Notes: generated by a model not told the origin, from the sequence alone. Positions 24,355 through 32,669 are shown, numbered from the stretch's first letter. The stretch: DNA of 42,693 nucleotides from Firmicutes bacterium CAG:475 (GCA_000434435.1 FR895613.1:1-42693), one strand, 5' to 3'. A program made the numbers and translations.

Positions 24355-25296
24355 TTATCTCTTGTTTTTGACAAGCTCTCTTGCCGCGTCCGCAATATCT
24401 TTTGCGGTGAGATGATACTGCTCGCTCAAATACGCATTCTTGCCAACTTGTCCGAACTCGTCTTGCACGCCCACGAGCTTCATCGGAACGGGAGCGTTTT
24501 GACACACCACTTCGGCAACCGCGCTGCCGAGTCCGTTGCACACGTTGTGATTTTCACACGTGACGATCGCGCCCGTTTCTTTTGCGCATCTGATGATCTC
24601 GTCTTTGTCGATAGGTTTCCACGTGTGGATATTCACGACTCTTGCGTCAATACCTTCTTGCTTCAATGCTTCCGCCGCCTCGACGGCTCTTGCAACCATA
24701 ATTCCGCTTGCAATCAAAGTGACGTCTTTGCCGCCCTTTATCTCGACTGCTTTGCCAAGTTCGAAGTTCAACGATTCGTCAAAAACCTTTTCCGCTTTTT
24801 TGCGTTGCATACGGATGTACACCGCGCCGGGATAATCGACGATTTGGTCAACCGCTTTTTCAAGCATGGTTGCGTCGGTAGGTTCGAAACACACCATGTG
24901 CGGTACGGCTCTCATAAGTGCCATATCCTCAAACGGCATATGCGTGCCGCCGTTGTACTCTGCCGTAACGCCGGGATCGGATCCGACTATTTTCACGTTT
25001 TGATGCGCGTATGCCACGGATATGAAAATCTGATCGTAGCATCTGCGAGTTGCAAACGGGCCGAAACTATACGCAAACGGAATTTTGCCCATCGTGGACA
25101 TGCCTGCCGCTATGCCGATCATGTTTTGTTCGGCAATACCGACGTTGACGAATCTTTCGGGAAATTCCTGTTTGAAAACCTTTGTTGCGTGGCAACTCAT
25201 AAGATCCGCTTCGATGACGACGATACGATCGTCGGTTTTTGCTCTTTGAACGAGTGCGTTTGCAAGCGTCTGACGCATTTCTCTTTCATCGGTCAT
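24355..25296 (-). CDS. Transketolase, C-terminal subunit
   Basis: The pyrimidine-binding plus C-terminal half of a split transketolase. Together with the upstream gene it transfers two-carbon units in the non-oxidative pentose phosphate pathway. The 313-residue protein has the TPP pyrimidine domain with FPERFVNVGIAEQNMIGIAAG (catalytic Glu in GIAEQ), FATRRCYDQI and the C-terminal domain with ENHNVCNGLGSAV. A GGGGAGGT site is 8 nt upstream. Its start is 3 bp after the stop of the N-terminal gene. Split transketolases of this size are common in clostridia and archaea. Confidence 0.94.
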   Translation of the reverse strand: MTDEREMRQTLANALVQRAKTDDRIVVIEADLMSCHATKVFKQEFPERFVNVGIAEQNMIGIAAGMSTMGKIPFAYSFGPFATRRCYDQIFISVAYAHQNVKIVGSDPGVTAEYNGGTHMPFEDMALMRAVPHMVCFEPTDATMLEKAVDQIVDYPGAVYIRMQRKKAEKVFDESLNFELGKAVEIKGGKDVTLIASGIMVARAVEAAEALKQEGIDARVVNIHTWKPIDKDEIIRCAKETGAIVTCENHNVCNGLGSAVAEVVCQNAPVPMKLVGVQDEFGQVGKNAYLSEQYHLTAKDIADAARELVKNKR

Positions 25297-25299
25297 AGC

Positions 25300-26115
25300 T
25301 CAATACCTCCCCGTTTCCTTTCTCCACATCTCTTCGGAGATGCTCATGCTGTGGCAGTTTGCCGCCGCCTCAGCAAAAGACGCGCCCTTGCCTTTTATGG
25401 TGTTTAACACAATCATATTTGCTCTTTCGTGTTGAGATTTCGCATTGTCGATCGCATCGGATATAGCCTCTATATCGTGCCCGTCTATGCTTTGCACGTA
25501 GAAGCCGAACGCTCTCCACTTGTCCTCGACGGGAGCGATGTCGTTTATATCGCAAACCGCGCCGTCGAGCTGCATCTTGTTGTAGTCCAAAAGCAAAATT
25601 AAATTGTCAAGACGGTGAGAGCCTGCAAACATACTCGCTTCCCAAACCTGACCTTCCTGGCTTTCGCCGTCACCGATAAAGCAATATACGGTGGCGGGAT
25701 TATTATCCGTTTTTGCCGCAAGAGCCATACCGACCGCACACGAAACACCTTGTCCGAGCGAGCCTGCCGTCATATCGATGCCGGGGGTTTTGTTCATGTC
25801 GCAGTGCGAGGGAAGATTGGTGCCGTTTTGATTGAGAGTTTTAAGCCACTCTTTTGGGAAATACCCTTTGTCTGCAAGCACGGCGTACATCGCAGGGCCT
25901 GCGTGGCCTTTCGACATAACGATTCTGTCGCGGTCAAATTTCTTGGGATTTTTAGGGTCGACGTTTGCTTTTGCATAATAAATGACCGTCAAAGCATCCA
26001 TAACCGACATTGCGCCGCCGATGTGTCCCGAACCGAATCTGCCAATGGTTTCGATGACATCGTCGCGGAGCTGTCTTGCCTTGGCGGTCAAAAATTGTTT
26101 TTGAGTAGTGTCCAT
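25300..26115 (-). CDS. Transketolase, N-terminal subunit
   Basis: TPP-diphosphate-binding half of the split transketolase. The 271-residue protein shows GSGHIGGAMS, MSKGHAGPAMYAVLA, the TPP motif GDGESQEGQVWEA followed by NLILLLDYNKMQLDG, and IKGKGASFAE. An AGGAGG site lies 7 nt before ATG 26115 (MDTTQKQ), which decides against a start 18 codons upstream. It is directly followed by the C-terminal subunit. Confidence 0.94.
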   Translation of the reverse strand: MDTTQKQFLTAKARQLRDDVIETIGRFGSGHIGGAMSVMDALTVIYYAKANVDPKNPKKFDRDRIVMSKGHAGPAMYAVLADKGYFPKEWLKTLNQNGTNLPSHCDMNKTPGIDMTAGSLGQGVSCAVGMALAAKTDNNPATVYCFIGDGESQEGQVWEASMFAGSHRLDNLILLLDYNKMQLDGAVCDINDIAPVEDKWRAFGFYVQSIDGHDIEAISDAIDNAKSQHERANMIVLNTIKGKGASFAEAAANCHSMSISEEMWRKETGRY

Positions 26116-26186
26116 GCTACGCCTCCTGACTGATGACAACAGTATAGCATTTACGACGGCTCTTTTCAAGCGTTGATTGCTTTTTG

Positions 26187-26630
26187 TTACAATCTTATTC
26201 CGATGAGTTCGCTTGCCCTCTGTTTGAGCCTCGCTTTCTCGCCGGGAGGAAGAGTTGAAGAAAAAATTTCTCCCCTTTGCTTTGCAAAAGCAAGCATTTT
26301 AAATTCGCTCATTTTCGCGATGTCCGGGAAATCTATGCCGCCGCCCGTCCTGTTTGCCAAATCGAAAAGCAAAATCGCGCATCTTGCCTTTTGCTCGTCT
26401 ATGCCGAATCTTGCGGCAATCGCCCTGACGTTTTCGCCGCTCTTGTTTGACAAAACCGCCTCTTTTGCAATTTCTTCTTCATAAAATTCGACGATTTCGT
26501 CGGACAACAAATCGCAAAGCCCTGCCTGCGCAACCTTGCTCGGAGCAAAGGCTCCGCATATCGCAAACAGTGCTATTACCGTCAAAATTCCGCTTGTCGC
26601 CAGCACAATAAGTCTTTTTGAAAGCTGCAT
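26187..26630 (-). CDS. Small membrane-anchored or secreted protein of unknown function
   Basis: 147 residues. The N-terminal KR is followed by a hydrophobic stretch at about 8-30 (IVLATSGILTVIALFAICGAFA) with a possible signal-peptidase site near A-Q-A. The rest is a helical, soluble domain of ~110 residues containing IAARFGIDEQKARCAILLFDLANRTGG, which looks like a small helix-turn-helix-like bundle; I do not recognise a family. A GGAGGTG site lies close upstream. The gene sits between dapB and the transketolase genes on the same strand, 71 bp before tkt-N, so it could share their transcript. Confidence 0.65.
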   Translation of the reverse strand: MQLSKRLIVLATSGILTVIALFAICGAFAPSKVAQAGLCDLLSDEIVEFYEEEIAKEAVLSNKSGENVRAIAARFGIDEQKARCAILLFDLANRTGGGIDFPDIAKMSEFKMLAFAKQRGEIFSSTLPPGEKARLKQRASELIGIRL

Positions 26631-26751
26631 ATTTCACCTCCGCAATAGTTTGCAAAGATTTTTCGAGAATATACAGCGTTTTTACGTTTTTATAAAAAGT
26701 CAAACACGCCTACCGTCAAAATTGATTTTGCATGCATAGACCTTAAATTGT

Positions 26752-27498
26752 TTAGATCAAATCTTCTATGCCGAACAGTCCTCTTCCTTTTTTTACTATA
26801 AAGTGCATCGCCCTCATTGCGCCTTCTGCATACACCGCGCGTGAAAACGTTTCGTGCACAACGGTTATGCGCTCTTTTCCCGTGTCGATGACGATTGCGT
26901 GTTCGCCAAGCGACCGCCCAAGCCGCAAAGAGTGTACGTTTACCTCGCCCCTTACGCGTTCGCCCCCTCTGCCGACAACCACTTTGCCGAAGTTTCGCTC
27001 CTTTACTATGCCGTTTGCAATCGACAATGCCGTTCCGCTTGGAGAATCCAATTTTTTTGAATGATGCGCCTCAATAATTTCTATGTCGGCGTCGGGAAAA
27101 ACCATCGCCAGTTTTGCGCAAAACGTTTTGATATGCGCGATTGCAATCGACATGTTGCTTGCCATAAAAACGGGTATATCCTCGCTTGCGCGCACCGCGC
27201 ACGCCCTCTCGTCATCGGTATGCCCCGTGGTTGCCAAAACAAGCGGAATATGCTTTCTCAGAGCAAAATTTACAACTTCGTTTGTTGCGGTATGCAAGGA
27301 AAAATCCACGATTACGTCCGCGTTTTCTTCAACGTCCGCAATAGTGCCGTACTTCATAATCGCATTTAATCCGCGCTCGGCGCAATCCGTGCGATACGCA
27401 TTGTCTACGGCAACGACTTCGATGTTTTCCGCCGCCTGCAAAAGCGCAAGCATTTGCGCTCCCATACGTCCCGACGCTCCGACAAGAATAACTTTCAT
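26752..27498 (-). CDS. dapB: 4-hydroxy-tetrahydrodipicolinate reductase
   Basis: NAD(P)H-dependent step of the lysine/meso-diaminopimelate pathway, which feeds peptidoglycan (and dipicolinate in spore formers). The 248-residue protein has the Rossmann start VILVGASGRMG, ATTGHTDDE, MASNMSIAI and the catalytic/substrate signature EAHHSKKLDSPSGTAL (His-His and Lys). The length is slightly short of the E. coli enzyme but normal for Firmicutes. There is no clear Shine-Dalgarno before the ATG. No other dap gene is nearby, so lysine genes are dispersed. Confidence 0.95.
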   Translation of the reverse strand: MKVILVGASGRMGAQMLALLQAAENIEVVAVDNAYRTDCAERGLNAIMKYGTIADVEENADVIVDFSLHTATNEVVNFALRKHIPLVLATTGHTDDERACAVRASEDIPVFMASNMSIAIAHIKTFCAKLAMVFPDADIEIIEAHHSKKLDSPSGTALSIANGIVKERNFGKVVVGRGGERVRGEVNVHSLRLGRSLGEHAIVIDTGKERITVVHETFSRAVYAEGAMRAMHFIVKKGRGLFGIEDLI

Positions 27499-27563
27499 AC
27501 AAAAGCATATTTTATATGGTATTTTTTTATACTATTTCACGCAACTTACATGCCGAAAACAGA

Positions 27564-27596
27564 GAAATCCGCATATTGCGGATTTCCGTTTTTTGT
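27564..27596. terminator. Hairpin between fhs and dapB
   Basis: Perfect 10-bp stem (27564-27573 with 27577-27586), TAT loop. The better T-run (CGTTTTTTG) is on the plus strand, although both neighbours are minus-strand genes; the minus side has only short T runs. Confidence 0.6.
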
Positions 27597-27660
27597 TTTC
27601 TTCGTCGATGTTATCTTGTGCGTATTATCAATCGATTTCGTCGGCTAAACGCTTGCAACG

Positions 27661-29346
27661 TCAAAACAGTCCTACTATTTTGCCGTCGTCGGTCACGTCG
27701 ATACGCTCGGCGGCAGGGGATTTAGGAAGCCCCGGCATCGTCATAATCTCACCCGTAAGCACAACGATAAAGCCTGCTCCGGCACTGACTTTTACGTTTT
27801 TGACGTTGACGGTGAAATGCTCGGGCGCGCCCGAAAGCGATGCGTCGTCCGAAAAACTATATTGAGTTTTTGCAATGCAGACAGGCAAATTCGAAAAGCC
27901 GAGTTTTTCGAGGTTTGCAATTTGTTTTTGCGCTGTGGACGTAACGGATATGCCGTCGCCGCCGTAAACTTTGCGCACGATTTTTTCGATTTTTTGAGAT
28001 ATGGAATCGCTGTCCTCATACGCAAAAGAGAAATCGCCTTTTTCTTGTTCGCAAAGTCGCACGACTTCTTTTGCAAGCGCTTCGCCGCCCTTGCCGCCGT
28101 CCGCCCACACGGTAGACAAAACGGTGTTTACGCCAAGCTCTTTGCATTTTGCGATGATAAAATCAATCTCTTTGTCCGTGTCTGTCGGGAAGCGGTTGAT
28201 TGCCACGACGCACGGCAATTTGTAAACGTTTTTGACGTTTGAAACGTGGCGCAAAAGGTTTGGCACGCCCTTTTCGAGAGCCTCTATATTTTCGTTTGCA
28301 AGGTCTTGTTTTTGCATACCGCCGTGCATCTTCAACGCACGCACGGTTGCCACCACTACCACTGCGTCGGGTGTGAGATTTGCCTTGCGACACTTGATGT
28401 CAAAAAACTTCTCTGCGCCGAGGTCTGCGCCGAAACCTGCCTCTGTAACTGCATAATCGGCAAGATAAAGTGCCGTTTTGGTTGCAATCACGCTGTTGCA
28501 TCCGTGCGCGATGTTTGCAAACGGGCCGCCGTGAACAAGTGCGGGCGTACCTTCCAAAGTTTGCACGAGATTGGGTTTCAACGCGTCTTTCAACAGTGCG
28601 GTCATTGCTCCTTGCGCCTTCAAGTCCGCACAAGTTACGGGCTTATCGTCGTAGGTGTACGCAACTATAATTTTGGAAAGTCTTTCCTTCAAATCGGCAA
28701 GCGAATTTGCAAGACAAAGCACCGCCATAACCTCGCTTGCGACGGTGATGTCGAAACCATCCTCTCTCGGCGTTCCGTTCGCTTTTCCGCCGAGACCGTC
28801 CACCACGAAGCGCAATTGTCTGTCGTTCATATCCACGCATCTTTTCCACGTTATTTTGCGCGGATCTATGCCGAGAGCATTGCCTTGTTGAATATGATTG
28901 TCAAGCATAGCGGCAAGCAAATTGTTTGCTGCGCCGATTGCGTGGAAATCGCCCGTAAAGTGCAAATTTATATCTTCCATAGGCACGACTTGCGCATATC
29001 CGCCGCCTGCCGCACCGCCTTTCACGCCGAACACGGGGCCGAGGGACGGCTCGCGCAAAGCAACCATTGCGTTTTTGCCTATACGTCTGAGTCCGTCGGC
29101 AAGTCCTATCGTCGTTGTGGTTTTCCCCTCTCCGGCGGGTGTGGGCGTTATTGCCGTGACAAGCACGAGTTTCCCCTTTTCGCCACCCTTTTCCAAAACA
29201 GGCGCATAGTCGATTTTCGCCTTGTATTTGCCGTAATTTTCAATCAAATCGAGGTCGATACCGCATTGTTTTGCAACCTCGCAAATTGGAAGCATTTTTG
29301 CGCTTTGCGCAATTTCGATGTCCGATTTATACGTCTCATTCGCCAT
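27661..29346 (-). CDS. fhs: Formate-tetrahydrofolate ligase
   Basis: ATP-dependent synthesis of 10-formyl-THF from formate, used in acetogenesis or simply for purine and Met-tRNA formylation. The 561-residue protein (family ~555-560) has the P-loop TPAGEGKTTTTIGLADGL, REPSLGPVFGVKGGAAGG, the folate/formate region NLHFTGDFHAI and GFGADLGAEKF. An imperfect GGCGGTGA lies 3 nt before the ATG. The promoter is at 29377-29405. In a window with PFOR and anaerobic RNR it supports one-carbon metabolism from formate; no other Wood-Ljungdahl gene is present. Confidence 0.97.
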   Translation of the reverse strand: MANETYKSDIEIAQSAKMLPICEVAKQCGIDLDLIENYGKYKAKIDYAPVLEKGGEKGKLVLVTAITPTPAGEGKTTTTIGLADGLRRIGKNAMVALREPSLGPVFGVKGGAAGGGYAQVVPMEDINLHFTGDFHAIGAANNLLAAMLDNHIQQGNALGIDPRKITWKRCVDMNDRQLRFVVDGLGGKANGTPREDGFDITVASEVMAVLCLANSLADLKERLSKIIVAYTYDDKPVTCADLKAQGAMTALLKDALKPNLVQTLEGTPALVHGGPFANIAHGCNSVIATKTALYLADYAVTEAGFGADLGAEKFFDIKCRKANLTPDAVVVVATVRALKMHGGMQKQDLANENIEALEKGVPNLLRHVSNVKNVYKLPCVVAINRFPTDTDKEIDFIIAKCKELGVNTVLSTVWADGGKGGEALAKEVVRLCEQEKGDFSFAYEDSDSISQKIEKIVRKVYGGDGISVTSTAQKQIANLEKLGFSNLPVCIAKTQYSFSDDASLSGAPEHFTVNVKNVKVSAGAGFIVVLTGEIMTMPGLPKSPAAERIDVTDDGKIVGLF

Positions 29347-29376
29347 ATTGTCACCGCCGTGTTTGTAGATATAAAA

Positions 29377-29405
29377 AGTATAGCACTTCGATCATGTTTT
29401 CACAA
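29377..29405 (-). promoter_or_regulatory. Promoter of fhs
   Basis: On the minus strand TTGTGA (29405-29400), 17-nt spacer ending in TGC, TATACT (29382-29377): an extended -10 type. Confidence 0.7.
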
Positions 29406-29460
29406 CAAGATATTTCGGATGCGGTTCGGCATGCCTGAAAAACTCTTTCTGTCGAAAATC

Positions 29461-29502
29461 AAAAACATCTTTGAGTTGCATAAAAACATCTTTGAGTTGC
29501 AT
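29461..29502. repeat. Perfect tandem duplication of a 21-bp unit
   Basis: Two exact, adjacent copies (29461-29481 and 29482-29502), each reading AAAAACATC...GAGTTGCAT. The pair ends 4 bp before the -35 of the next gene, so it may act as an upstream binding site on the same face (two helical turns). Confidence 0.85.
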
Positions 29503-29506
29503 ATAC

Positions 29507-29535
29507 TTGACTTTGTGTCAAATAAGTGATACAAC
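29507..29535 (+). promoter_or_regulatory. Promoter with overlapping palindrome
   Basis: TTGACT (29507-29512), 17-nt spacer, TACAAC (29530-29535). The -35 lies in the inverted repeat TTGACTTTGTGTCAA (29507-29521), which looks like an operator. Confidence 0.55.
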
Positions 29536-29567
29536 ATTCGACGAAAAAAATATGGAGGAATCCAAAA

Positions 29568-29909
29568 ATGAAAGATTTTGCAAAAAAGTATATCGATTGG
29601 TATCAAGGTCTTGACAAAGTCGTGAAGATTTTGCTCTGCATCCTTTGGGACGTCCCGGCAAACCTCTATCGTCTTGCCAAGAGCGCACAAAAAGACAGCG
29701 TGGTGGGCATCGTGCTTGCAATCGTCCTTATGATCTTCGGCGGCTGGGTGTTGTTTCTCATCGACATCGTATCCCTCGTGCTCAAAGACAAGATTTATTG
29801 GATTGACGATTTTAGCGACAGCGCATGCGATTCAAACTGCTCTTGCTGCTCCTCTTCCGATTCTTGCGACAAGAAATCGAACGATGCAAAAGACGGAACG
29901 GTTGAATAA
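29568..29909 (+). CDS. Small membrane protein with Cys/Ser-rich acidic tail
   Basis: 113 residues. A short amphipathic start (MKDFAKKYIDWYQG) is followed by a hydrophobic stretch, KVVKILLCILWDVPANLYRL, and a strong transmembrane segment, SVVGIVLAIVLMIFGGWVLFLIDIVSLVL. The last 30 residues are acidic and hold five Cys in a Ser/Asp context (SACDSNCSCCSSSDSC), perhaps for metal binding or disulphides. I do not recognise a family. GGAGG lies ~9 nt before the ATG. It is expressed alone, with an ornate promoter region and a terminator. Confidence 0.7.
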   Translation: MKDFAKKYIDWYQGLDKVVKILLCILWDVPANLYRLAKSAQKDSVVGIVLAIVLMIFGGWVLFLIDIVSLVLKDKIYWIDDFSDSACDSNCSCCSSSDSCDKKSNDAKDGTVE

Positions 29910-29930
29910 TCCGACGCAATTTACAAAAGA

Positions 29931-29969
29931 TGCACCGACAAGATGTTAAGTCAAATCGGTGCATTTTTT
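29931..29969 (+). terminator. Terminator after the small membrane protein
   Basis: Stem TGCACCGA (29931-29938) with TCGGTGCA (29956-29963), large loop, six T following. Confidence 0.78.
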
Positions 29970-29975
29970 CTTGCA

Positions 29976-30005
29976 TTGCAAGCATTAATGCTTTATCATT
30001 ATAAA
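29976..30005 (+). promoter_or_regulatory. Candidate promoter of the small lipoprotein
   Basis: TTGCAA (29976-29981), 18-nt spacer, TATAAA (30000-30005). The predicted start is near 30012, immediately at the leader hairpin. Confidence 0.45.
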
Positions 30006-30011
30006 CACAAA

Positions 30012-30044
30012 GCGACGTCGTATAAATTAGACAGGCGACGTCGC
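30012..30044 (+). promoter_or_regulatory. Leader hairpin upstream of the lipoprotein
   Basis: GCGACGTCG (30012-30020) can pair with CGACGTCGC (30036-30044) over 9 bp. Each arm is itself palindromic (CGACGTCG), so the pair could also be a protein operator. It ends ~13 nt before the Shine-Dalgarno. Confidence 0.5.
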
Positions 30045-30070
30045 CGAAAATATTTAAAGAGGTAAACGCT

Positions 30071-30697
30071 ATAAAAAAAATATTTGCAATCACGATTTGT
30101 CTTATAATCGCCGTTGCCGCCTGCTTTGGTCTTGTTGCGTGCGGCGATACCGACGATAACGAAGGCGGACAAAACACTCCGACGAGAAACGACAACGCTT
30201 GGTTTTCCGATCAGGAACTTGCCGATCGCGGTTTGAGCGGATTCACTGCTCCTCAAAATCTCACCGGAGATATTTCCACAACCGTAACGTGGTTCAACAA
30301 CGGATACTTCTTCTCTCAACCCTGTCCGAGCAAAGAAGTTTTTGAAGAGAACGCACAAGTGTATTTCGAATATTTCAAAGACAATTACGACGGCAGATTC
30401 GGCGTGACAAGCATCAAGGCAATGGGCGTGGACACGGATGAAACGTGGTATTATATCACTCAAAAATCCGAATTGTCCGACTATTTCAGCGACAATCCCA
30501 GCGCTCGCTACACCCTCTATTACGTCACCGACAACACCCTTGACGAAGACGGCAACATCGTTGCAAACTCCGTATATATGTTTGACGTTAGATACGAATT
30601 TGACATCACCGCGAACGGATACCTTTTGAAGATAATCGTCGAAAGCGCAGACAAGTCGAGAAACGGCGCATACACCTATCACTACGTGATGAGATAA
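30071..30697 (+). CDS. Small lipoprotein, probable AUA start
   Basis: 208 residues if translated from ATA at 30071. The reading is then (M)KKIFAITICLIIAVAACF followed by the lipobox LVAC and GDTDD, a textbook lipoprotein signal. AGAGG at 30058-30062 lies 8 nt before that ATA. No ATG, GTG or TTG exists in frame between the upstream stop (30023) and the signal; the first ATG is at 30233 and would lose the whole signal peptide. So this is either a genuine AUA start or an ATG changed by mutation or sequencing error. The mature part has a D/N-rich linker and a compact beta-rich domain (SARYTLYYVTDNT) of unknown family. A terminator follows. Confidence 0.72.
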   Translation: MKKIFAITICLIIAVAACFGLVACGDTDDNEGGQNTPTRNDNAWFSDQELADRGLSGFTAPQNLTGDISTTVTWFNNGYFFSQPCPSKEVFEENAQVYFEYFKDNYDGRFGVTSIKAMGVDTDETWYYITQKSELSDYFSDNPSARYTLYYVTDNTLDEDGNIVANSVYMFDVRYEFDITANGYLLKIIVESADKSRNGAYTYHYVMR

Positions 30698-30716
30698 TCA
30701 AAAATCAGCCAACTTA

Positions 30717-30752
30717 AAAAGCGTACCTCGATGGGTACGCTTTTCTTTTTTT
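30717..30752. terminator. Bidirectional terminator
   Basis: 11-bp stem (30717-30727 with 30734-30744), 6-nt loop, long T-run. It is shared by the lipoprotein and the convergent zinc-ribbon gene. Confidence 0.88.
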
Positions 30753-30766
30753 TCGATTTGCTCTTA

Positions 30767-31954
30767 TTATACTTTTTCAACCAAAACATAAAGGCTATCA
30801 CTCGTCGAACTGTAATTTGACCAATTAACTCTTATTGTATATTTGCTTCCGCTATAACAATATTTTGTCCCGGATATAGAATAATTCGATCCGTTTGTAA
30901 TCATCGTTCCGTCAATGTAAATATATATCGACGCACCGTTGTCGTTTGACGACACGGTTATTCTGTACGTACCGCTTGATGTCGGAGTGAAATAATATGT
31001 TTTATTACTGCTTTCGTTTGCTCGAACCGACATCGATTCATAATACCCAGTGCTAATCGTGCCGGCCGAAGAAGATGATGATGACGAAGAACTGTGAGGA
31101 GGTCTTAACTCAACGTCTCTAAGTCCGATTCCGAGTCCCAATCCCACATAAAACACTCCGAGCAAAACTGTAACCGTCAAAATGATTGCAATGGTTTCGG
31201 CGGATGCGTCCTCTTCCAAATGCGCACTGCAATCAGTTGACGCTTCAAAAATGAATGGTTGGAATTTAATTCCGCCAAAGCCGTATATATATGCAAACAG
31301 CATAAAGAAGAAGTACATCACAAAGAACTCGACGCTGAAAACGGAAAGTGCGATTTTCATGAGGAATACCGTAGGATATCCCACAAAATAAACAACCGCT
31401 TTAACAGGAGTGCTTTGTCCCTCGTTTCTTATGGCTTGAAGAAGATAATCCGCAGGTGCGCTAACCATCTTATAGCAAAATTGCAAGATGTAAAACGCAG
31501 GAATCATCGCTATCACCGCAAGTAAAAACGGCGACATAAGAATACCTGCACAAACGGCAAGTCCTACATGTATTCTTTTAAATTGTTTAAAAGCAAAAAA
31601 CTCTTTTATCGTATTTGTTATTACTCTCATAAAGCTATCGCTGTCATTGTTTTTTTCAGCGCATTTTGCTTCATTGGATTTTTTTGCTTTTGTGTCTTTG
31701 GTATCTTTCGTTTGCTGCTCTTCAACGCCGATTTGTTTGCCGTCAACGCTTTCGTCCGCAACTTCGTTGTTTGTAGGTTCTTCCGTTTCTTGTTCTACGG
31801 ATGAAGAATCATTCTGTTCTTGTTCTTGCGCACCTGCCATATTGTCAAAAAACGGATTTTTGTACTTTTTTCCGCAATTGGCGCATTCGAGAAATTCATT
31901 GTCAACGTTGTCGAAAATTTGTCCGCAATTGGGACATTTGATAGTTTTGTCCAT
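30767..31954 (-). CDS. Zinc-ribbon / membrane / PPC-like domain protein
   Basis: 395 residues of unknown function with a clear layered design. N-terminal zinc ribbon with Cys 7, 10, 24 and 27 (CPNC...CANC); an acidic, Gln/Glu-rich linker to about residue 110; about three transmembrane segments between ~125 and ~280 (including CAGILMSPFLLAVIAMIPAF and IIAIILTVTVLLGVFYVGLG-type stretches); a Ser-only tract of ~10; and a C-terminal beta domain of ~90 residues (TYYFTPTSSGTYRITVSS) resembling the PPC (pre-peptidase C-terminal) fold. The ribbon should face the cytoplasm and the PPC domain the outside. GGGAGG precedes the ATG, and a hairpin (31978-32018) lies just upstream. The coding region looks more AT-rich than its neighbours. 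Confidence 0.75.
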   Translation of the reverse strand: MDKTIKCPNCGQIFDNVDNEFLECANCGKKYKNPFFDNMAGAQEQEQNDSSSVEQETEEPTNNEVADESVDGKQIGVEEQQTKDTKDTKAKKSNEAKCAEKNNDSDSFMRVITNTIKEFFAFKQFKRIHVGLAVCAGILMSPFLLAVIAMIPAFYILQFCYKMVSAPADYLLQAIRNEGQSTPVKAVVYFVGYPTVFLMKIALSVFSVEFFVMYFFFMLFAYIYGFGGIKFQPFIFEASTDCSAHLEEDASAETIAIILTVTVLLGVFYVGLGLGIGLRDVELRPPHSSSSSSSSSAGTISTGYYESMSVRANESSNKTYYFTPTSSGTYRITVSSNDNGASIYIYIDGTMITNGSNYSISGTKYCYSGSKYTIRVNWSNYSSTSDSLYVLVEKV

Positions 31955-31977
31955 AAAGGCCTCCCTTTTTTTATATA

Positions 31978-32018
31978 CACGATACTCCCGTTTCGCTTAT
32001 GCAAAGCGAATTATCGTG
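31978..32018 (-). promoter_or_regulatory. Two-tier hairpin before the zinc-ribbon gene
   Basis: Outer stem CACGATA/TATCGTG (31978-31984 with 32012-32018) and inner stem TTCGCTT/AAGCGAA (31992-31998 with 32004-32010). There is no T-run on the minus strand, so it looks like leader or processing structure rather than a terminator. Confidence 0.5.
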
Positions 32019-32021
32019 CAT

Positions 32022-32669
32022 TTATTTTCTTTTCTTTTTCTTTGCTTTTTGCTCGTCGTATTGCTTGATTGCACTCTCGAAGTCGATTTCTTCGAGATTG
32101 CCCTTCGTTGCGAGATAGCAATGCTTGCCAAGAGCAAATATGTATCTGTCGTGATCGATGCTGTCGCTATACACGTTTTCCACCTCGACGTTTGGCAAAA
32201 TCTCGTTAAGGCGGCGCACTTTTTCCTCTTTTCTGCACACTTTGCCAAGCAAATGCCCGTTCTTTTTGCTGTGCGGAGATGCGATGCAATAGTCGATTTT
32301 CATACGCTTTGCGATCTCTTCGATGAGAAAATCGGGGCTTGCGCTTATGAGCACGACTTTTCTGTTCGGATCGCGATTTTCGGGTTTAAAGAAGTCGTAA
32401 ATGTCCTTTTGATGTTTATCCCAATACTTTTTGACGGTTTTGTCCGTGTTTATAAGGCTCACGAAATTGAACGCTATTTTTTTGAATACGGGAACGGGCA
32501 ATATCTTTGTGACCATCAAAAATCCCCAAAACAGTTGGAACGGAAGCAGCACCAGCGTCCACGGACAGTGCGCCATGCTCCAAAACCAATAGTGCAACGC
32601 GCTGTCGTAAGGGATTGCCGTTTTGTCGAAATCGTAAATGTCAACTTTCATTTTGCCGTCGTTTTCCAT
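32022..32669 (-). CDS. HAD-superfamily phosphatase, subfamily IB
   Basis: 215 residues. Motif I VDIYDFDKTAIPYDS (DFDKT), a long hydrophobic insert (WTLVLLPFQLFWGFLMV) as in IB-type lipid-related phosphatases, motif II VLISASPDF, then KNGHLLGKVCRKEEKVRRL with the motif III Lys, and motif IV YSDSIDHDRYIF. The C-terminus is a Lys-rich tail (KAKKKKRK). It resembles the PgpC/YfhB group; the substrate is unknown. The start is 32669 or 32651 (MKVDIYDF). Neither has a Shine-Dalgarno; an extended -10 (TGATATACT) ends 9 nt before 32669, suggesting a nearly leaderless mRNA. Confidence 0.82.
   Translation of the reverse strand: MENDGKMKVDIYDFDKTAIPYDSALHYWFWSMAHCPWTLVLLPFQLFWGFLMVTKILPVPVFKKIAFNFVSLINTDKTVKKYWDKHQKDIYDFFKPENRDPNRKVVLISASPDFLIEEIAKRMKIDYCIASPHSKKNGHLLGKVCRKEEKVRRLNEILPNVEVENVYSDSIDHDRYIFALGKHCYLATKGNLEEIDFESAIKQYDEQKAKKKKRK

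Noticed and set aside
28246..29529. 427-codon plus-strand frame opposite fhs
   Set aside because: Antisense to a secure fhs gene; the Cys/His/Arg-rich product has no motif. Its tail runs into the 21-bp tandem repeat by chance.
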